The notes beneath the pieces were generated by a model. That model saw nothing but the letters and a program-made list of their open reading frames with translations. It was not told where the DNA came from and ran no database searches. The position numbers and the translations under genes were made by a program. Of a stretch of DNA of 64,000 bases, positions 44,450-53,952 are shown piece after piece; the stretch's first letter is position 1, and each line of letters begins with the position of its first letter. The stretch is from Microvirga zambiensis WSM3693 (GTDB lineage Bacteria > Pseudomonadota > Alphaproteobacteria > Rhizobiales > Beijerinckiaceae), in assembly GCF_016735695.1 (NCBI RefSeq), contig NZ_JAERQD010000024.1, forward strand, positions 27,216 through 91,215, read 5' to 3'.

Positions 44450-45459
44450 CTGACCAGTCCTTTTTGCCATGACAGCGTCCAGTCCCGCACCCGGAACAGA
44501 ACGGTGATCAGCGTCGAGCACATGAGCGCCATTACCAGAAGTGCCGCGTACATATTGTTGTAGGCAGCCCATCCTTGGGCCCATTGCAGATACCAACCAA
44601 GCCCGGCCTTGACGCCAAGCATCTCCGCCACGACAAGAACGGCGAACGATGTGCCGAGGCCCATGAACAGTCCGACGAAGACATGTGGCAAGGCCGCCGG
44701 GATCGCGACTTTGAGGATCAGAAATGCGGGCTTCGCGCCCAACGTCCGGGCGATGTCATAATAGTCGCGGTTGACGCTGGCGATCCCTGACCAGGTCAGG
44801 ATCGTCACCGGGAATGCAGTGGCAAGTGCGATCAGGAACACGCTTGCGGAGCCGCTTGTGGGAAAGATGAAGAAGGCAAGCGGAAGCCATGCGGTCGCCG
44901 GCAATGGACCAATGATCCGAAGGACAGGATGAACCCAGTAGCTCGCCGCCTGCGACCACCCGATCGTTACGCCGATGATGAACCCGGTGAGCGCCCCGAA
45001 GAAATACCCCTTAGCGAGCAAAACCACCGAGTATGAGACGCTGGTGCCCAGACGGATCCAATCGTCCAGAAAGACCTCAAGGATGCTTTGAGGCGAAGAG
45101 AAGAATGGCACCGGCAACAGACCGGTTTTCGCCGTCACGACTTCCCAGATCACAAGACCAAGGGCTGCCGCAATGGCCCAGGCGCCATAATAGCGTACCG
45201 TCGTGGCAATGGCTCCCAAAAGTCGGCCTGTGACGGCGACAAGGATCAGGGCGAGAGCAATCACCAAAGAGATGACTGCGAGCTCCCGCCCATATGGTTG
45301 CGGTATCGTTTCTGGCCAAAGTTCAATGACTGCGGCGGCGGCAATCCAGGCAGCCGCCGCCGCCAATCCGAGCCCCCAGACCACAGGGCGACTTTTAACC
45401 GGCACGTCCTGGAAGACAGCGTCGGCGTTCTTGGAAAGCGCGGGATCGACCAAGCTCAT
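44443..45459 (-). CDS. ssuC: Sulfonate-type ABC permease (SsuC-like)
   Basis: A 338-residue permease. The EAA loop is 'IARTLGAKPAFLILKVAIPA'. Typical text 'VVAEMLGVKAGLGWYLQWAQ' follows. It has two to three additional spans before the usual domain (residues ~25-95), making it longer than the common ~260-residue SsuC. Start 45459 lies 10 bp after the binding-protein stop. It acts with the SsuB-like ATPase and the SsuA-like protein. Confidence 0.92.
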   Translation of the reverse strand: MSLVDPALSKNADAVFQDVPVKSRPVVWGLGLAAAAAWIAAAAVIELWPETIPQPYGRELAVISLVIALALILVAVTGRLLGAIATTVRYYGAWAIAAALGLVIWEVVTAKTGLLPVPFFSSPQSILEVFLDDWIRLGTSVSYSVVLLAKGYFFGALTGFIIGVTIGWSQAASYWVHPVLRIIGPLPATAWLPLAFFIFPTSGSASVFLIALATAFPVTILTWSGIASVNRDYYDIARTLGAKPAFLILKVAIPAALPHVFVGLFMGLGTSFAVLVVAEMLGVKAGLGWYLQWAQGWAAYNNMYAALLVMALMCSTLITVLFRVRDWTLSWQKGLVRW

Positions 45460-45469
45460 CGTCCGCTCC

Positions 45470-46537
45470 TCATGCCGACAGCACATCGGCAAAGACGCGC
45501 TCCGCGAACTTGTTCGGGTCGGTCGAGTTCTTGAACACCCGGACGTCGCGAAGTTCCTGCGCATACAGTGCGATTTCCTGACGGAGATCAGCGCCTGTGG
45601 GATTGTGGCCGTGCGTTTGATCCAGCAACACCCCTACGAGATCTTCAATGCTCTTGTCCTTGGGAGCGTTGGGCAAGAACACCCGGGCAGCATCCTCTGG
45701 CTTAGCGACCGTCCAATCCTGCGCCTCCAAAAGGGCTCGGGTGAGCGCGGCCGCGGTCGGCTTGTCCTCACGCACGAGGCGTCCTGTCAGGCCGACGATG
45801 CAGCAGACACGATTTTCGAATCCGTGATCGAGATTGGATGCAATCTGGAGATACTTTGGATCTTTGAGCCAGAAGTAAGCCTTGGGATCGCCATCCGCGA
45901 TGGCATCAATCTCTCCCTTTTCAGCTGCGAGCTGCAGCAACTCCCCTGGATACTGCCGCCATTCCACATCGGCGACGGGATCAAGCCCCTCCTTGTGCAG
46001 GAGGATCGAGAAGAAGTTCTTCCCGGGACTGGCAAGGTCCGAGATGCCGATCTTCTTGCCCTTCAGTTGCCTGAGGTCCGTGATGCCCGCAGACTTTAGC
46101 GCGACGAGCCGTGAGCAGCCTCCATGGGTGCCAGCGGTGATCTTGACGTCGAAGCCCTGCTCCAGCGCCTTCAGCCAGCGCAGCGCCATGCCAACGCCGC
46201 CATCCGCTTTGCCGGTCGCAATGGCCTCGAGCAGTGCCTCGGTCGAGGCGCCAAAGTTGACCAACTCTACGTCGAGGCCGTACTTATTGAAGATGCCATG
46301 CTCCAGCGCCACAAACACCGGCGCGAGGCAGATTGCTGTCGCATTCGTTGCAAACTTGATCTTCTTCAGCTGCCCTGCAGCAGGCGCAGATTGTGCCGCA
46401 AGGTTGCCGATCGAGAGCGCGCCCAGTGGGACCGCGAGCCCGAGCGCTCCGGCAGCCTTGAGGAAGGTCCGGCGATCGGATCGGTTGACCGCAGCACCAT
46501 TCTGCGCACGGGTCCCAGTTTTCTGAATCCAGCTCAT
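45470..46537 (-). CDS. Tat-exported sulfonate-type ABC substrate-binding protein (SsuA-like)
   Basis: A 355-residue binding protein. Its N-terminus has a twin-arginine signal ('NRSDRRTFLKAAGALGLA') with the cleavage region near 'GNLAAQSAP'. The NMT1/SsuA fold shows 'ICLAPVFVALEHGIFNKYGL', 'VGMALRWLKALEQGFDVKI' and 'GKKIGISDLASPGKNFFSIL'. Start 46537 is chosen because it opens right before the Tat motif. Tat export suggests folding before export. The ligand is probably a sulfonate or sulfone, since the gene follows an SsuD-type monooxygenase. Confidence 0.9.
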   Translation of the reverse strand: MSWIQKTGTRAQNGAAVNRSDRRTFLKAAGALGLAVPLGALSIGNLAAQSAPAAGQLKKIKFATNATAICLAPVFVALEHGIFNKYGLDVELVNFGASTEALLEAIATGKADGGVGMALRWLKALEQGFDVKITAGTHGGCSRLVALKSAGITDLRQLKGKKIGISDLASPGKNFFSILLHKEGLDPVADVEWRQYPGELLQLAAEKGEIDAIADGDPKAYFWLKDPKYLQIASNLDHGFENRVCCIVGLTGRLVREDKPTAAALTRALLEAQDWTVAKPEDAARVFLPNAPKDKSIEDLVGVLLDQTHGHNPTGADLRQEIALYAQELRDVRVFKNSTDPNKFAERVFADVLSA

Positions 46538-46613
46538 TGTCAGTCTCCAATCGTCAGCCTGATGGGTGATTCCACAGTCGATGTGGGTCGAAACGACTCC
46601 GTCTGTTGTCTTT

Positions 46614-47720
46614 TTAAGCGGCCGCTTCGCGCGGCCCCGCCTTGTCACGCTGCGCAACAAGAGCACGGACACGCGGGATGAGATCACGGCCGTATTGGAA
46701 GGCATCTTCGAGCGGATCGAAGCCGCGAATGAGGAACGTCGTGATACCCAGGTCGTAATAGTCGAGCATGGCGTCGGCGACTTGATCGGGCGTCCCAACC
46801 AGCGACGTTGAGTTGCCGCTGGCCCCTGTCAAAGCGGCAAGTTCAGTCCAAAGGCGCTTATCCAGCCGAGTCCCCTGTGCCGCCGCGGCCAACAGGCGGC
46901 GCGATCCCTCGTTCGGCGGTGCCTCGGAGCCATTCTTGATCAGGCGCTCACCGCCGGCAGCACGAAGTGCTTTGGCACGCTGGAGGATCCGGTCAGCTTC
47001 CGCCCATGCCGCCTCTTCGGTTTCCGCGAGAATGGGACGGAGGGAGAGACTGAAGCGAGGGGTGCGTCCAAACGGGACCGCCGCTGCGCGTATGCGCTCA
47101 ACCGTCTCCGCTACTTGCGCGTAGGTTTCACCCCAAAGGGCATAAACATCGGCGTGCTTGCCTGCCACTGCGAGCGCCGCTTCGGACGAACCGCCAAAAT
47201 AGATGGGGATCCCGTCAGGGCCTTGCGGCTTCACCTCGGAGAAGCCGCCCACAACCTTGTAGTACCGTCCATGATAGTCGAACGGTTGCTGACTTGTCCA
47301 TTCCTGCCGGACAATGTCGAGATACTCGCTCGTGCGGGCGTATCGTTCGTCCTTCGTCAGATGATCACCATCCTGCGCCAGCTCCTGATCGTTCCCACCG
47401 GTAATGATATGGACGGCGATCCGACCGTCGCTCAAGTGATCGAGGGTCGCCAGTTGCCGCGCCGCGACCGTCGGCGCCGTGAACCCGGGCCGGTGAGCGA
47501 TCATCAGCTTGAGGTGGCGTGTGATCGACGTCACATACTGCCCGACCAGAATGCTCTCCGGCGAGGTGGAGTGGAATGCCAGCAGCGCCCGGTCGAAACC
47601 TCCATTTTCGTGAATAGCGGCTGCCGCTGCGATGTGTTGGCGGTTGATGACAGGGCCTGAGCGGGCAACGGCCTCTGATGCATTGAAGTTCCCGATGTAA
47701 CCGATGAATTCAACTGGCAT
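46614..47720 (-). CDS. ssuD: Alkanesulfonate monooxygenase family protein (SsuD-like)
   Basis: A 368-residue luciferase-like FMNH2-dependent monooxygenase. SsuD-type text: 'RQLATLDHLSDGRIAVHIIT', 'GGNDQELAQDGDHLTKDERY', 'PIYFGGSSEAALAVAGKHAD' and 'LVGTPDQVADAMLDYYDLGI'. SsuD releases sulfite and an aldehyde from alkanesulfonates; related SfnG acts on dimethylsulfone. Reduced FMN could come from the SsuE-like reductase at 50490. Second gene of the 48905-43655 operon, 21 bp after the acyl-CoA-dehydrogenase-like gene. Confidence 0.9.
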   Translation of the reverse strand: MPVEFIGYIGNFNASEAVARSGPVINRQHIAAAAAIHENGGFDRALLAFHSTSPESILVGQYVTSITRHLKLMIAHRPGFTAPTVAARQLATLDHLSDGRIAVHIITGGNDQELAQDGDHLTKDERYARTSEYLDIVRQEWTSQQPFDYHGRYYKVVGGFSEVKPQGPDGIPIYFGGSSEAALAVAGKHADVYALWGETYAQVAETVERIRAAAVPFGRTPRFSLSLRPILAETEEAAWAEADRILQRAKALRAAGGERLIKNGSEAPPNEGSRRLLAAAAQGTRLDKRLWTELAALTGASGNSTSLVGTPDQVADAMLDYYDLGITTFLIRGFDPLEDAFQYGRDLIPRVRALVAQRDKAGPREAAA

Positions 47721-47741
47721 AAGATCCTCCGACGGTATGGA

Positions 47742-48905
47742 CTAGATGCCCAAGGCGAGTTGGCCGGCACTGGTCCGGACCGTGTCTTCCTGAGGGCTAT
47801 GAATGCGACCGCACAGAACATCGCGATAATGACGTTCCAGGGGGTTGGCGCGTGAAACGCCGTGATTGCCCGAGAGCTTCAGTGCTTTCTCGACCGCCGC
47901 AATGGCATTCTCGGTGGTGACCACTTTGATGAGACCGGCCTCCGACTGGCTTAACGGCCGTCCCTCGTCGACGTCCCTTGCGGCGGATCTGATCAGGCGC
48001 CGGTTGACAGCAAGCAGTTCCTCGATTTCTCCGACGGATTGTTGGATGCGAGGGACCGTCGCAAGAGGCCGACCAAGGTTGCTGGGAACACGATCCTTTA
48101 GGAAGCGCACGAGCCAATCACGTGCCGCTTCAGCGATACCGGTATAGAGGGCTCCGGGCAGGATCCCGAACCAGGGCGCTTGTCCCTCCCGGTTGGCCCA
48201 TTCAGAGGGCGCCCGAATGTCAACGGCATGGTCGAGGGGAACTCGCACTTCGTCAAAGACGACATCGTGGCTTCCCGTTGCACGCATGCCGATCGGGTCC
48301 CAAGTCCTCTCAACCTGGACACCTGGGGCTTGGACTGGAACCAGAAAGCCTCCCACACGGGGCTCATCCTCGTCGGTCTTCGCCCATACGATGGCCCACG
48401 TGAGACCTTCCGCACCGGTTGAGTAGATCTTCCGGCCGCTGATCAGCCAGGCGTCACCAACGCGTCGTGCTGTCGTGTCCGGAAGCCCGCCACGGAGCGG
48501 GGTGCCGAGGGCAGGCTCGACACGGAGTGCATTGATCAGTGCGCCACGCTCGGTTGCATCGCGGGCAACGGCGCGGACCAGATGCTCCGGCCAGCGCCCT
48601 TTGAGCAGTTGGGCCAAATTGATGTACTGCATGATCAGGATCAGCGCCGTCGATGGCTCGCCCCGGGCGATCTCCCGGATCACCTCAGCAGTCTCTGTGA
48701 GTCCCGCACCAGCACCACCCAGTTCAACAGGCGCGGTCAGTGCAACGAGACCCGATTGATGCAGCAGGCGGAAGTTTCCGGCTGGGAATGCTCCGGTGAG
48801 ATCGAGATCAGCCGCGCTCTCCGAGAAGATTGACGCCAGCCGGATTGCCGCATCAACGTGATTTTCGGACGTCGCAACACGGGGGCGAAATGAAGTCGCC
48901 GTCAT
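47742..48905 (-). CDS. Acyl-CoA-dehydrogenase-like flavin monooxygenase (SfnB/DszC type)
   Basis: A 387-residue protein of the acyl-CoA dehydrogenase fold, in the subgroup used with sulfone/sulfonate operons (SfnB, DszC). Typical text: 'ALTAPVELGGAGAGLTETAE', 'RVGDAWLISGRKIYSTGAEG' and 'ATGSHDVVFDEVRVPLDHAV'. C-terminal 'LKLSGNHGVSRANPLERHYR' is the family end. The glutamate base of true dehydrogenases is not evident, fitting flavin-dependent monooxygenation. Start 48905 is preferred over 48983. First gene of its operon; the promoter module lies at 49070-49098. Confidence 0.88.
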   Translation of the reverse strand: MTATSFRPRVATSENHVDAAIRLASIFSESAADLDLTGAFPAGNFRLLHQSGLVALTAPVELGGAGAGLTETAEVIREIARGEPSTALILIMQYINLAQLLKGRWPEHLVRAVARDATERGALINALRVEPALGTPLRGGLPDTTARRVGDAWLISGRKIYSTGAEGLTWAIVWAKTDEDEPRVGGFLVPVQAPGVQVERTWDPIGMRATGSHDVVFDEVRVPLDHAVDIRAPSEWANREGQAPWFGILPGALYTGIAEAARDWLVRFLKDRVPSNLGRPLATVPRIQQSVGEIEELLAVNRRLIRSAARDVDEGRPLSQSEAGLIKVVTTENAIAAVEKALKLSGNHGVSRANPLERHYRDVLCGRIHSPQEDTVRTSAGQLALGI

Positions 48906-49069
48906 CGATGCATTCCTTTTAAAATTGATACGCTCGACAAGCACCGAGCGGCTGGACTTGCTACCGACGAGGCTGTCAACCACGCGTATAGTCTTGAACG
49001 ATTCTCGCTCTACTTCGCTGTGCTTGCAGCCATGAGCTTAGACCAGAGAGTGTCGAGAATAATACGCTT

Positions 49070-49098
49070 TGTCAAACGGAATGTTCTTCTAAAAGAAC
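49070..49098 (-). promoter_or_regulatory. Promoter module: 16-bp inverted repeat plus TTGACA
   Basis: On the minus strand: GTTCTTTTAGAAGAAC (49098-49083), ATTCCGT, TTGACA (49075-49070). It differs from the copy at 31322-31350 at only a few of 29 positions, mostly in the centre of the inverted repeat. It lies 165 bp upstream of the acyl-CoA-dehydrogenase-like start (48905). The rest of the 48906-49366 gap shows nothing recognisable. Confidence 0.65.
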
Positions 49099-49366
49099 GA
49101 TGAAACCGAGCGCTTTTTCCTTTGCACCGCCCCTCGGATGCGCATCTTCAACTCTGATGGTGCCATCCCGAGGATTGTCGGCGAACGGTCCAGGACGACC
49201 GCCTCACACGCTCCGTGACACCCGTCTTGCGGTGCGTTCGATGGTGTTATGTCGTCATGACCCGGTGGGTCGAACCCGATCCCATCGATAAGGTTCGATC
49301 ACGTACACTTCCAAATGCGCTGGTGGTCAGGCCCTTCGGGTGTCCTGTCACCGAACCGCACCCTTC

Positions 49367-49894
49367 TCAACGCTTCGCTGCTTCGGTACGAGAGAGCACC
49401 CAAAGCGCAACGCGGGCACCGCAGAAAATGAGAAGGCCTGTCGCTGACAAGAAGCCAACGGAGTACAGAATCGGACTGGCTCCCTCCCTCAGTTCCGCCC
49501 CATGGACGAAGCCGTGAGCGAATGCGAACGCAGCGCAAAGCGCAGATGCGATGGCCATCGGCGGCTTGATCCGGAAGGCGATGGCTGCCCAAAGCACAGG
49601 AATTGAAATGAGGATCCCCGTCTCCACCAACGGGAGCGCCAGCCCAGTCATAGCAGCCAAGGCACCTGCAAGCATCGCGGCTAGGAAGGAGATGGGGAGC
49701 AGGGCAAGTGCACGCGGCCCAAGCAGACGGGCCCATAATCCCACAGCGATCATCGCCAGTAAGTGATCGGCGCCGGTGAAAGGATGCGCCACACCATCGA
49801 AGAAGCTGGCGCTGCTTCCGATACCGGTATGAGCAAGGGCAGGAGAGGCCGCGAGCATGGCGACAAGTATCGACGTGAAGCGGAGAGGGTTCAT
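49367..49894 (-). CDS. HupE/UreJ-family membrane protein
   Basis: A 175-residue inner-membrane protein. Signal-like first span ends 'ALAHTGIG'. The metal-path motif 'HPFTGADHLLAM' (H37, D43, H44) and the later 'FAHGFVHGAEL' histidines are typical of HupE/UreJ nickel or cobalt permeases; five to six spans. No hydrogenase or urease genes are nearby. It is the last gene of a minus-strand run of ten, 57 bp after the cupin gene, so its link to sulfur metabolism is unusual. Metal identity is uncertain. Confidence 0.87.
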   Translation of the reverse strand: MNPLRFTSILVAMLAASPALAHTGIGSSASFFDGVAHPFTGADHLLAMIAVGLWARLLGPRALALLPISFLAAMLAGALAAMTGLALPLVETGILISIPVLWAAIAFRIKPPMAIASALCAAFAFAHGFVHGAELREGASPILYSVGFLSATGLLIFCGARVALWVLSRTEAAKR

Positions 49895-49951
49895 GACAAG
49901 ATCCGGCAATGATGATGATTGTGGGAACGGCTAGGCTGTCATGCCCACCGG

Positions 49952-50461
49952 TCAGGGGTGCTTGTGAATCGGGTCAACCCAGTAGACCTCTTCCGGCGTT
50001 TCGACCGGATCGATATCTGTGATATTGACGACAACCGCTTCATTGTCCGATCGCACGAGCACACATTCGAGCGGCTCGTCCGGGCTGGCGTTGATCTCTT
50101 GGTGCGGGACATACGGTGGCACGTAGATAAAGTCTCCTGGCCCTGCCTCCGCCACATACTCCAGATGGTCTCCCCACCGCATTCGCGCGCGGCCGCGCAC
50201 CACGAAAATGACGCTCTCGAGTTCGCCATGATGGTGCACCCCGGTTTTGGCATTGGCTTGGATTGAGACCGTACCGGCCCATATCTTTTGTGCCCCGACC
50301 CGCGCGTGATTGATCGCGGCCTGACGAAACATGCCTGGCGTCTGAGCTGTATTGGGATCGAGGCGATCGCCTTTGATGACACGGACGCCGTCATGCTTCC
50401 AGCGCTCCTCGCCATCATGCGTATGGGGTAAATCATCGTGATCGTGACTATGATGTGTCAT
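49952..50461 (-). CDS. Cupin-domain protein with His-rich N-terminus
   Basis: A 169-residue single cupin. Motif 1 gives H76-x-H78-x3-E82 ('GVHHHGELESVIFVVRG') and motif 2 H120 ('IYVPPYVPHQEIN'), a complete metal site. The first 16 residues are His/Asp-rich ('MTHHSHDHDDLPHTHD'), a likely metal-collecting tail. Possible roles include a thiol or sulfur dioxygenase, or a metal-binding sensor. Start 50461 is chosen because upstream in-frame sequence is a shadow of the SsuE gene. Confidence 0.87.
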   Translation of the reverse strand: MTHHSHDHDDLPHTHDGEERWKHDGVRVIKGDRLDPNTAQTPGMFRQAAINHARVGAQKIWAGTVSIQANAKTGVHHHGELESVIFVVRGRARMRWGDHLEYVAEAGPGDFIYVPPYVPHQEINASPDEPLECVLVRSDNEAVVVNITDIDPVETPEEVYWVDPIHKHP

Positions 50462-50489
50462 GATTATACTCTCTGCTGCTTTTGATGAC

Positions 50490-51095
50490 CTATCCAAGGG
50501 CCACTCGTCGAGCGTGGTGGGCAAGTTGAACCGGCTCCGGATCAACGCTGACGCGTCCTGAGTGACCGTCGACCAGCTTGGTAAGTTGTGTCGCAGCCTC
50601 ATTCACCCGCGACAGGATTGCGCTGTCGACAAGCCTTCCATCCTTAAAATCCGCATCGCTCGCGTAGACGGCAGTCGGCACCGTCAGGGCCGAAAAGAAC
50701 CCGAAGAGAGGCCGGAGAACATGCTCAACCACGAGGGCATGCCGCGGGCCGCCCCCAGTTGCGGTGATCAGGACTGGCTTTCCCGTAAGAGCCAAGGGGT
50801 CAACGACGTCGAAGACATGCTTGAAGAGCCCTGTATAGGCGCCTTTGTAAACAGGCGAACCGATGATCAAGGCGTCGGCCTGTTCAATGGCATCGATCAC
50901 CCGCTTTAAGGGGAGCGATAGCTCCTGTCGGCTCGTGGCTGAGCCAAGGCCGGGTGCGGCGTCCACGACGTCGAACAGGTCGAAGCGATACGGACGGTCA
51001 GCCACAACCGCCACACCGACGGTCTCGACGAGAGACCTGGTCTTGGAGGGGCGGTGCAGATTCCCCGAAAAACCAACGATATGAATCGCGCTCAT
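50490..51095 (-). CDS. ssuE: NAD(P)H-dependent FMN reductase (SsuE/MsuE-like)
   Basis: A 201-residue flavodoxin-fold reductase. 'HIVGFSGNLHRPSKTRSLVE' is the FMN-phosphate loop and 'ALIIGSPVYKGAYTGLFKHV' is the SsuE-type segment. It would supply FMNH2 for the SsuD-like and NtaA/DszA-like monooxygenases of this window. Start 51095 gives the canonical N-terminus; an earlier ATG adds 15 residues. It lies in the 57984-49367 operon between the peroxiredoxin-like and cupin genes. Confidence 0.93.
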   Translation of the reverse strand: MSAIHIVGFSGNLHRPSKTRSLVETVGVAVVADRPYRFDLFDVVDAAPGLGSATSRQELSLPLKRVIDAIEQADALIIGSPVYKGAYTGLFKHVFDVVDPLALTGKPVLITATGGGPRHALVVEHVLRPLFGFFSALTVPTAVYASDADFKDGRLVDSAILSRVNEAATQLTKLVDGHSGRVSVDPEPVQLAHHARRVALG

Positions 51096-51141
51096 GGCAT
51101 TCCTTTTCAGCTGAGGGTTTGACGGGTGGAAGCCCTGCACC

Positions 51142-51837
51142 TTAACCCCGTGTCACGAGCTTTCTGTCCGTAACCAAACGGGCGACGGCATCAACAATGG
51201 CCTCGGCTTCGGTGCGTTCGAGCCAATCAGGGCTCACATCCGCAAATCGGACGATCCGGTCTTCGTCGATCACGACCACGGCAGGCATTGGCAGCTCCCA
51301 TGTCCCGGTCCCAGTGATGTCTCCGATGGGCTTTCCTTTAGCGAGTGCCGCCTTTTGAGAGGCTTCGTCAAAGGTGTAGAGAATGTTGAAGCGGCGCGCG
51401 AGGCTCGCATCCTGGTCCGAGGCTACATCAAAGCTCAGCCCCCGCACTCTCTTGATCTCGACGAGACGCTCGGGAATCTGCGGGCTGACAGCAACGAGGC
51501 GAACGCCGAGGTCGGCGAGGGGGCGGGCGAGGCGCTGCTCATAGTAGGGCAGGGCAATGTTGCACGCCGGGCAACCTGCGAAGCGGAAGAAGATCAGAAC
51601 GACCGGACCCGAGGCAACGAGATCATCGAGAGAGAGCCTGCCGCCTTCCACGTCAAGCAGTTCGAATGGTTCGACAAGATCGCCAGGTTTGACAATGTTC
51701 GCTCGGTTGATCGTCTTGGCGAGCAGACTGCGTTGATTGACATTGATGGCAAGATCCTCAGGCGCCCAAGTTGCAACCCGCTCAGCATGAAGGGCTGCGA
51801 GACGTCCATTCAGGGTATCAGCATTGGAAGGCGACAT
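51142..51837 (-). CDS. Peroxiredoxin-like (AhpC/TSA) protein
   Basis: A 231-residue thioredoxin-fold protein. The redox centre is 'FFRFAGCPACNIALPYYEQR' with C89 and C92. This CxxC form is typical of 'peroxiredoxin-like' proteins rather than classical AhpC (T-x-x-C). It likely removes peroxide formed by uncoupled flavin monooxygenases. The gene is 52 bp after the ferredoxin gene and 46 bp before the SsuE gene in one operon. Confidence 0.9.
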   Translation of the reverse strand: MSPSNADTLNGRLAALHAERVATWAPEDLAINVNQRSLLAKTINRANIVKPGDLVEPFELLDVEGGRLSLDDLVASGPVVLIFFRFAGCPACNIALPYYEQRLARPLADLGVRLVAVSPQIPERLVEIKRVRGLSFDVASDQDASLARRFNILYTFDEASQKAALAKGKPIGDITGTGTWELPMPAVVVIDEDRIVRFADVSPDWLERTEAEAIVDAVARLVTDRKLVTRG

Positions 51838-51889
51838 ATGAATCTCCACGGCACGATGAGGTGTTTGCAGGCATTGAAGGGCTGCAGCT

Positions 51890-52303
51890 TTAGGACGACG
51901 AGGACCGCTCGCTGCCGGCTTTCGGGGTTTGACCGCCCTGAGCCGATCCCTGGCCCACAGCTATAGTCCTGGCACGCTGGAATACGCTTTCCATCCGCCA
52001 GTGCTCGTTGGCGTAACGAGGATCGCCAGCCCATTCATGCCAGCCATGATGACGGCGGAATTCGCCGAGAAGGCCTGAGGCGACGATTGTCGCCTCATCA
52101 ATAGGAGTTGGCCCCTCACAATCGGGAGCGACGTATATTGCATCCGGCTCGCAATAGAGTTCGCACATGAAGCACGTCTGGCAGTCTTCCTGTCGAGCAA
52201 TGCGTGGTGGCGCGTCCGGAACCGCCTCAAGAACGTTGGTCGGGCAGACGGTAACGCATGTATTGCAGCTTGTGCATCGATCCGCGACAATGAGTTCAAT
52301 CAT
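51890..52303 (-). CDS. 2x[4Fe-4S] ferredoxin, partner of the flavoprotein
   Basis: A 137-residue protein with two CxxCxxCxxxC sets: C10, C13, C16, C20 ('RCTSCNTCVTVC') and C41, C44, C47, C51 ('CQTCFMCELYC'). The C-terminal ~70 residues have no cluster motif ('ASGLLGEFRRHHGWHEWAGD' then a Ser-rich tail). Its start overlaps the flavoprotein stop (ATGA), so the pair forms one complex. The pair is built like adenylylsulfate reductase AprBA or a fumarate-reductase core, though family identity is not claimed. Confidence 0.92.
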   Translation of the reverse strand: MIELIVADRCTSCNTCVTVCPTNVLEAVPDAPPRIARQEDCQTCFMCELYCEPDAIYVAPDCEGPTPIDEATIVASGLLGEFRRHHGWHEWAGDPRYANEHWRMESVFQRARTIAVGQGSAQGGQTPKAGSERSSSS

Positions 52304-53889
52304 GACGCGAGCTCCAATGCTTGCCCTTGGTCGGCTCTGGTCCAGACGGTGTCCAGTCCGCCGACTAGAATGCGGTGATCGAATGCCGCATTGGTCGTGG
52401 GCCTGTCCTCCCGCTGATGCATGCCGCGGCTCTCGTCGCGTGCCAGTGCCGCAGCCGCACACCAGCGGGCTGTGGCGAGCATCGCAGCCACCTCCCGAGA
52501 CCGGATCCGATGCTCCCCCGCGCCCAGCGCGTGAGCCGAGACATCGCGCCAAACGGATTCCAGCGTGCCGACGGACTGCTTCAGCCGCAGACCATCTCGA
52601 AAGATATTTTTGTCGTACGACAGCATTTCGCGCTGGATGAGCGTAACGCACTCCTGCAGTGCCACAGTGCGCTCCGAAGCCGTGGGCTCAAGGCCGGCCT
52701 GGCCCAACACCCGCCCGATGGATGCCCGTCCGTTAGCCCGGGCAAACCGTGCCGCACCGGCGCCAGCCCAATGTCCGGACGAAACCGCCCACGCCGAATT
52801 GATGTTTCCGCCGCCGGATATGGCTCCGGCAACCAGTTCACGGGTTGCCGCATCGCCAGCCGCATAGAGCCCGGGCACCGAAGTCTGGCAGTCTTCCGTG
52901 GTCACTCTGAGACCGCCAATCCCCCTGATTGTCCCCTCGCCATGCAGGGTAATCTCGAACCGATCCCGGTAAGGATCGATACCCCACCTCCTAAACGGCA
53001 GGAGGAAGTTGGGGGAGATCGTCGGCACCTGCGCCCGAATATCCTCCGGCGTGCGATGCAGGTCGCAGAAGACGCGTCCCCGCAACAGGGCACGGGCGAG
53101 TGGCCGTGTCGTGTCGGGCCCTGGCGGCATCGCAATGACCGCACCGCTCTCATCGTAGTAGGTCGCAAACGCATAAGACATCGACCGGGTCATGGTCGAT
53201 CGCACTGGGGCGACTGTATAGTAGGTTGTGAATTCCATGCCCGAGAGTTCCGCCCCTGCTTCAGCAGCCATGAGGTAGCCATCACCGGTGTTCGTGTGCG
53301 AGCCTAGCAGGCGTGACAGGAACGATGTGCCTCCGGTCGCAAGGACGACCGCTCCAGCGTGCACCTGCCAATCCTCACCGGTCTGACGCCGGATGCCCCG
53401 GGCTCCGGCCACGGATCCATCAGGGCGCTGAAGCAGTTCGAGCGCCGGGCTGTGGTCGAGGATGGTGACGCCCAGGCTGTCGACAAGGTTGCGGAGCGCT
53501 CGCATGTATTCGGGACCGCGGAGTGCGCGGTACTGAACGACACCATCCGGGTCCCGCGAGAAGGTATAGAAGTCCGCGAGGCCCGGAAGGGCTTCCCAGG
53601 TCTTATCGAGCGTCCGCGCCATCCAACGCGGGTCATTGAGGCCGAGCCCCGCCTTCAGCCGGTTTCTGATGGCGGTCTCACGAAGCTCGGCAGGATCGGG
53701 AGGAATCCACCAGTGCCCTGGCCCAGCGGTTGCAGTAACGCCGCTTGTGCCACAGTATCCCTTGTCGACAAGGATCACCGAGGCTCCAGCACGACGCGCT
53801 GCGGAGGCGGCCCAAGTGCCGGCCAGCCCGCCGCCGATCACCAGCACATCAGCCGTCAAAGCAAGCATAGGCGGTTTGCCGTGTGTCAT
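52300..53889 (-). CDS. FAD flavoprotein of fumarate reductase/AprA type
   Basis: A protein of about 529 residues. The FAD Rossmann motif is 'TADVLVIGGGLAGTWAASA', and the flavin-binding 'GVTATAGPGHWWIPP' and 'AGDAATRELVAGAISGGGNI' are typical of the FRD/SDH/AprA superfamily. It is shorter than AprA. It lies in a sulfonate-uptake operon and is translationally coupled to a two-cluster ferredoxin. A role in sulfite or organosulfur redox chemistry is an inference. Start may be 53889 or 53868. Confidence 0.9.
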   Translation of the reverse strand: MTHGKPPMLALTADVLVIGGGLAGTWAASAARRAGASVILVDKGYCGTSGVTATAGPGHWWIPPDPAELRETAIRNRLKAGLGLNDPRWMARTLDKTWEALPGLADFYTFSRDPDGVVQYRALRGPEYMRALRNLVDSLGVTILDHSPALELLQRPDGSVAGARGIRRQTGEDWQVHAGAVVLATGGTSFLSRLLGSHTNTGDGYLMAAEAGAELSGMEFTTYYTVAPVRSTMTRSMSYAFATYYDESGAVIAMPPGPDTTRPLARALLRGRVFCDLHRTPEDIRAQVPTISPNFLLPFRRWGIDPYRDRFEITLHGEGTIRGIGGLRVTTEDCQTSVPGLYAAGDAATRELVAGAISGGGNINSAWAVSSGHWAGAGAARFARANGRASIGRVLGQAGLEPTASERTVALQECVTLIQREMLSYDKNIFRDGLRLKQSVGTLESVWRDVSAHALGAGEHRIRSREVAAMLATARWCAAAALARDESRGMHQREDRPTTNAAFDHRILVGGLDTVWTRADQGQALELAS

Positions 53890-53952
53890 AACCAAGGATT
53901 CCAAACGTCGCATGGGATGACCCGGCTGAGGCTGTCCGCCGGGTTCTTGAGC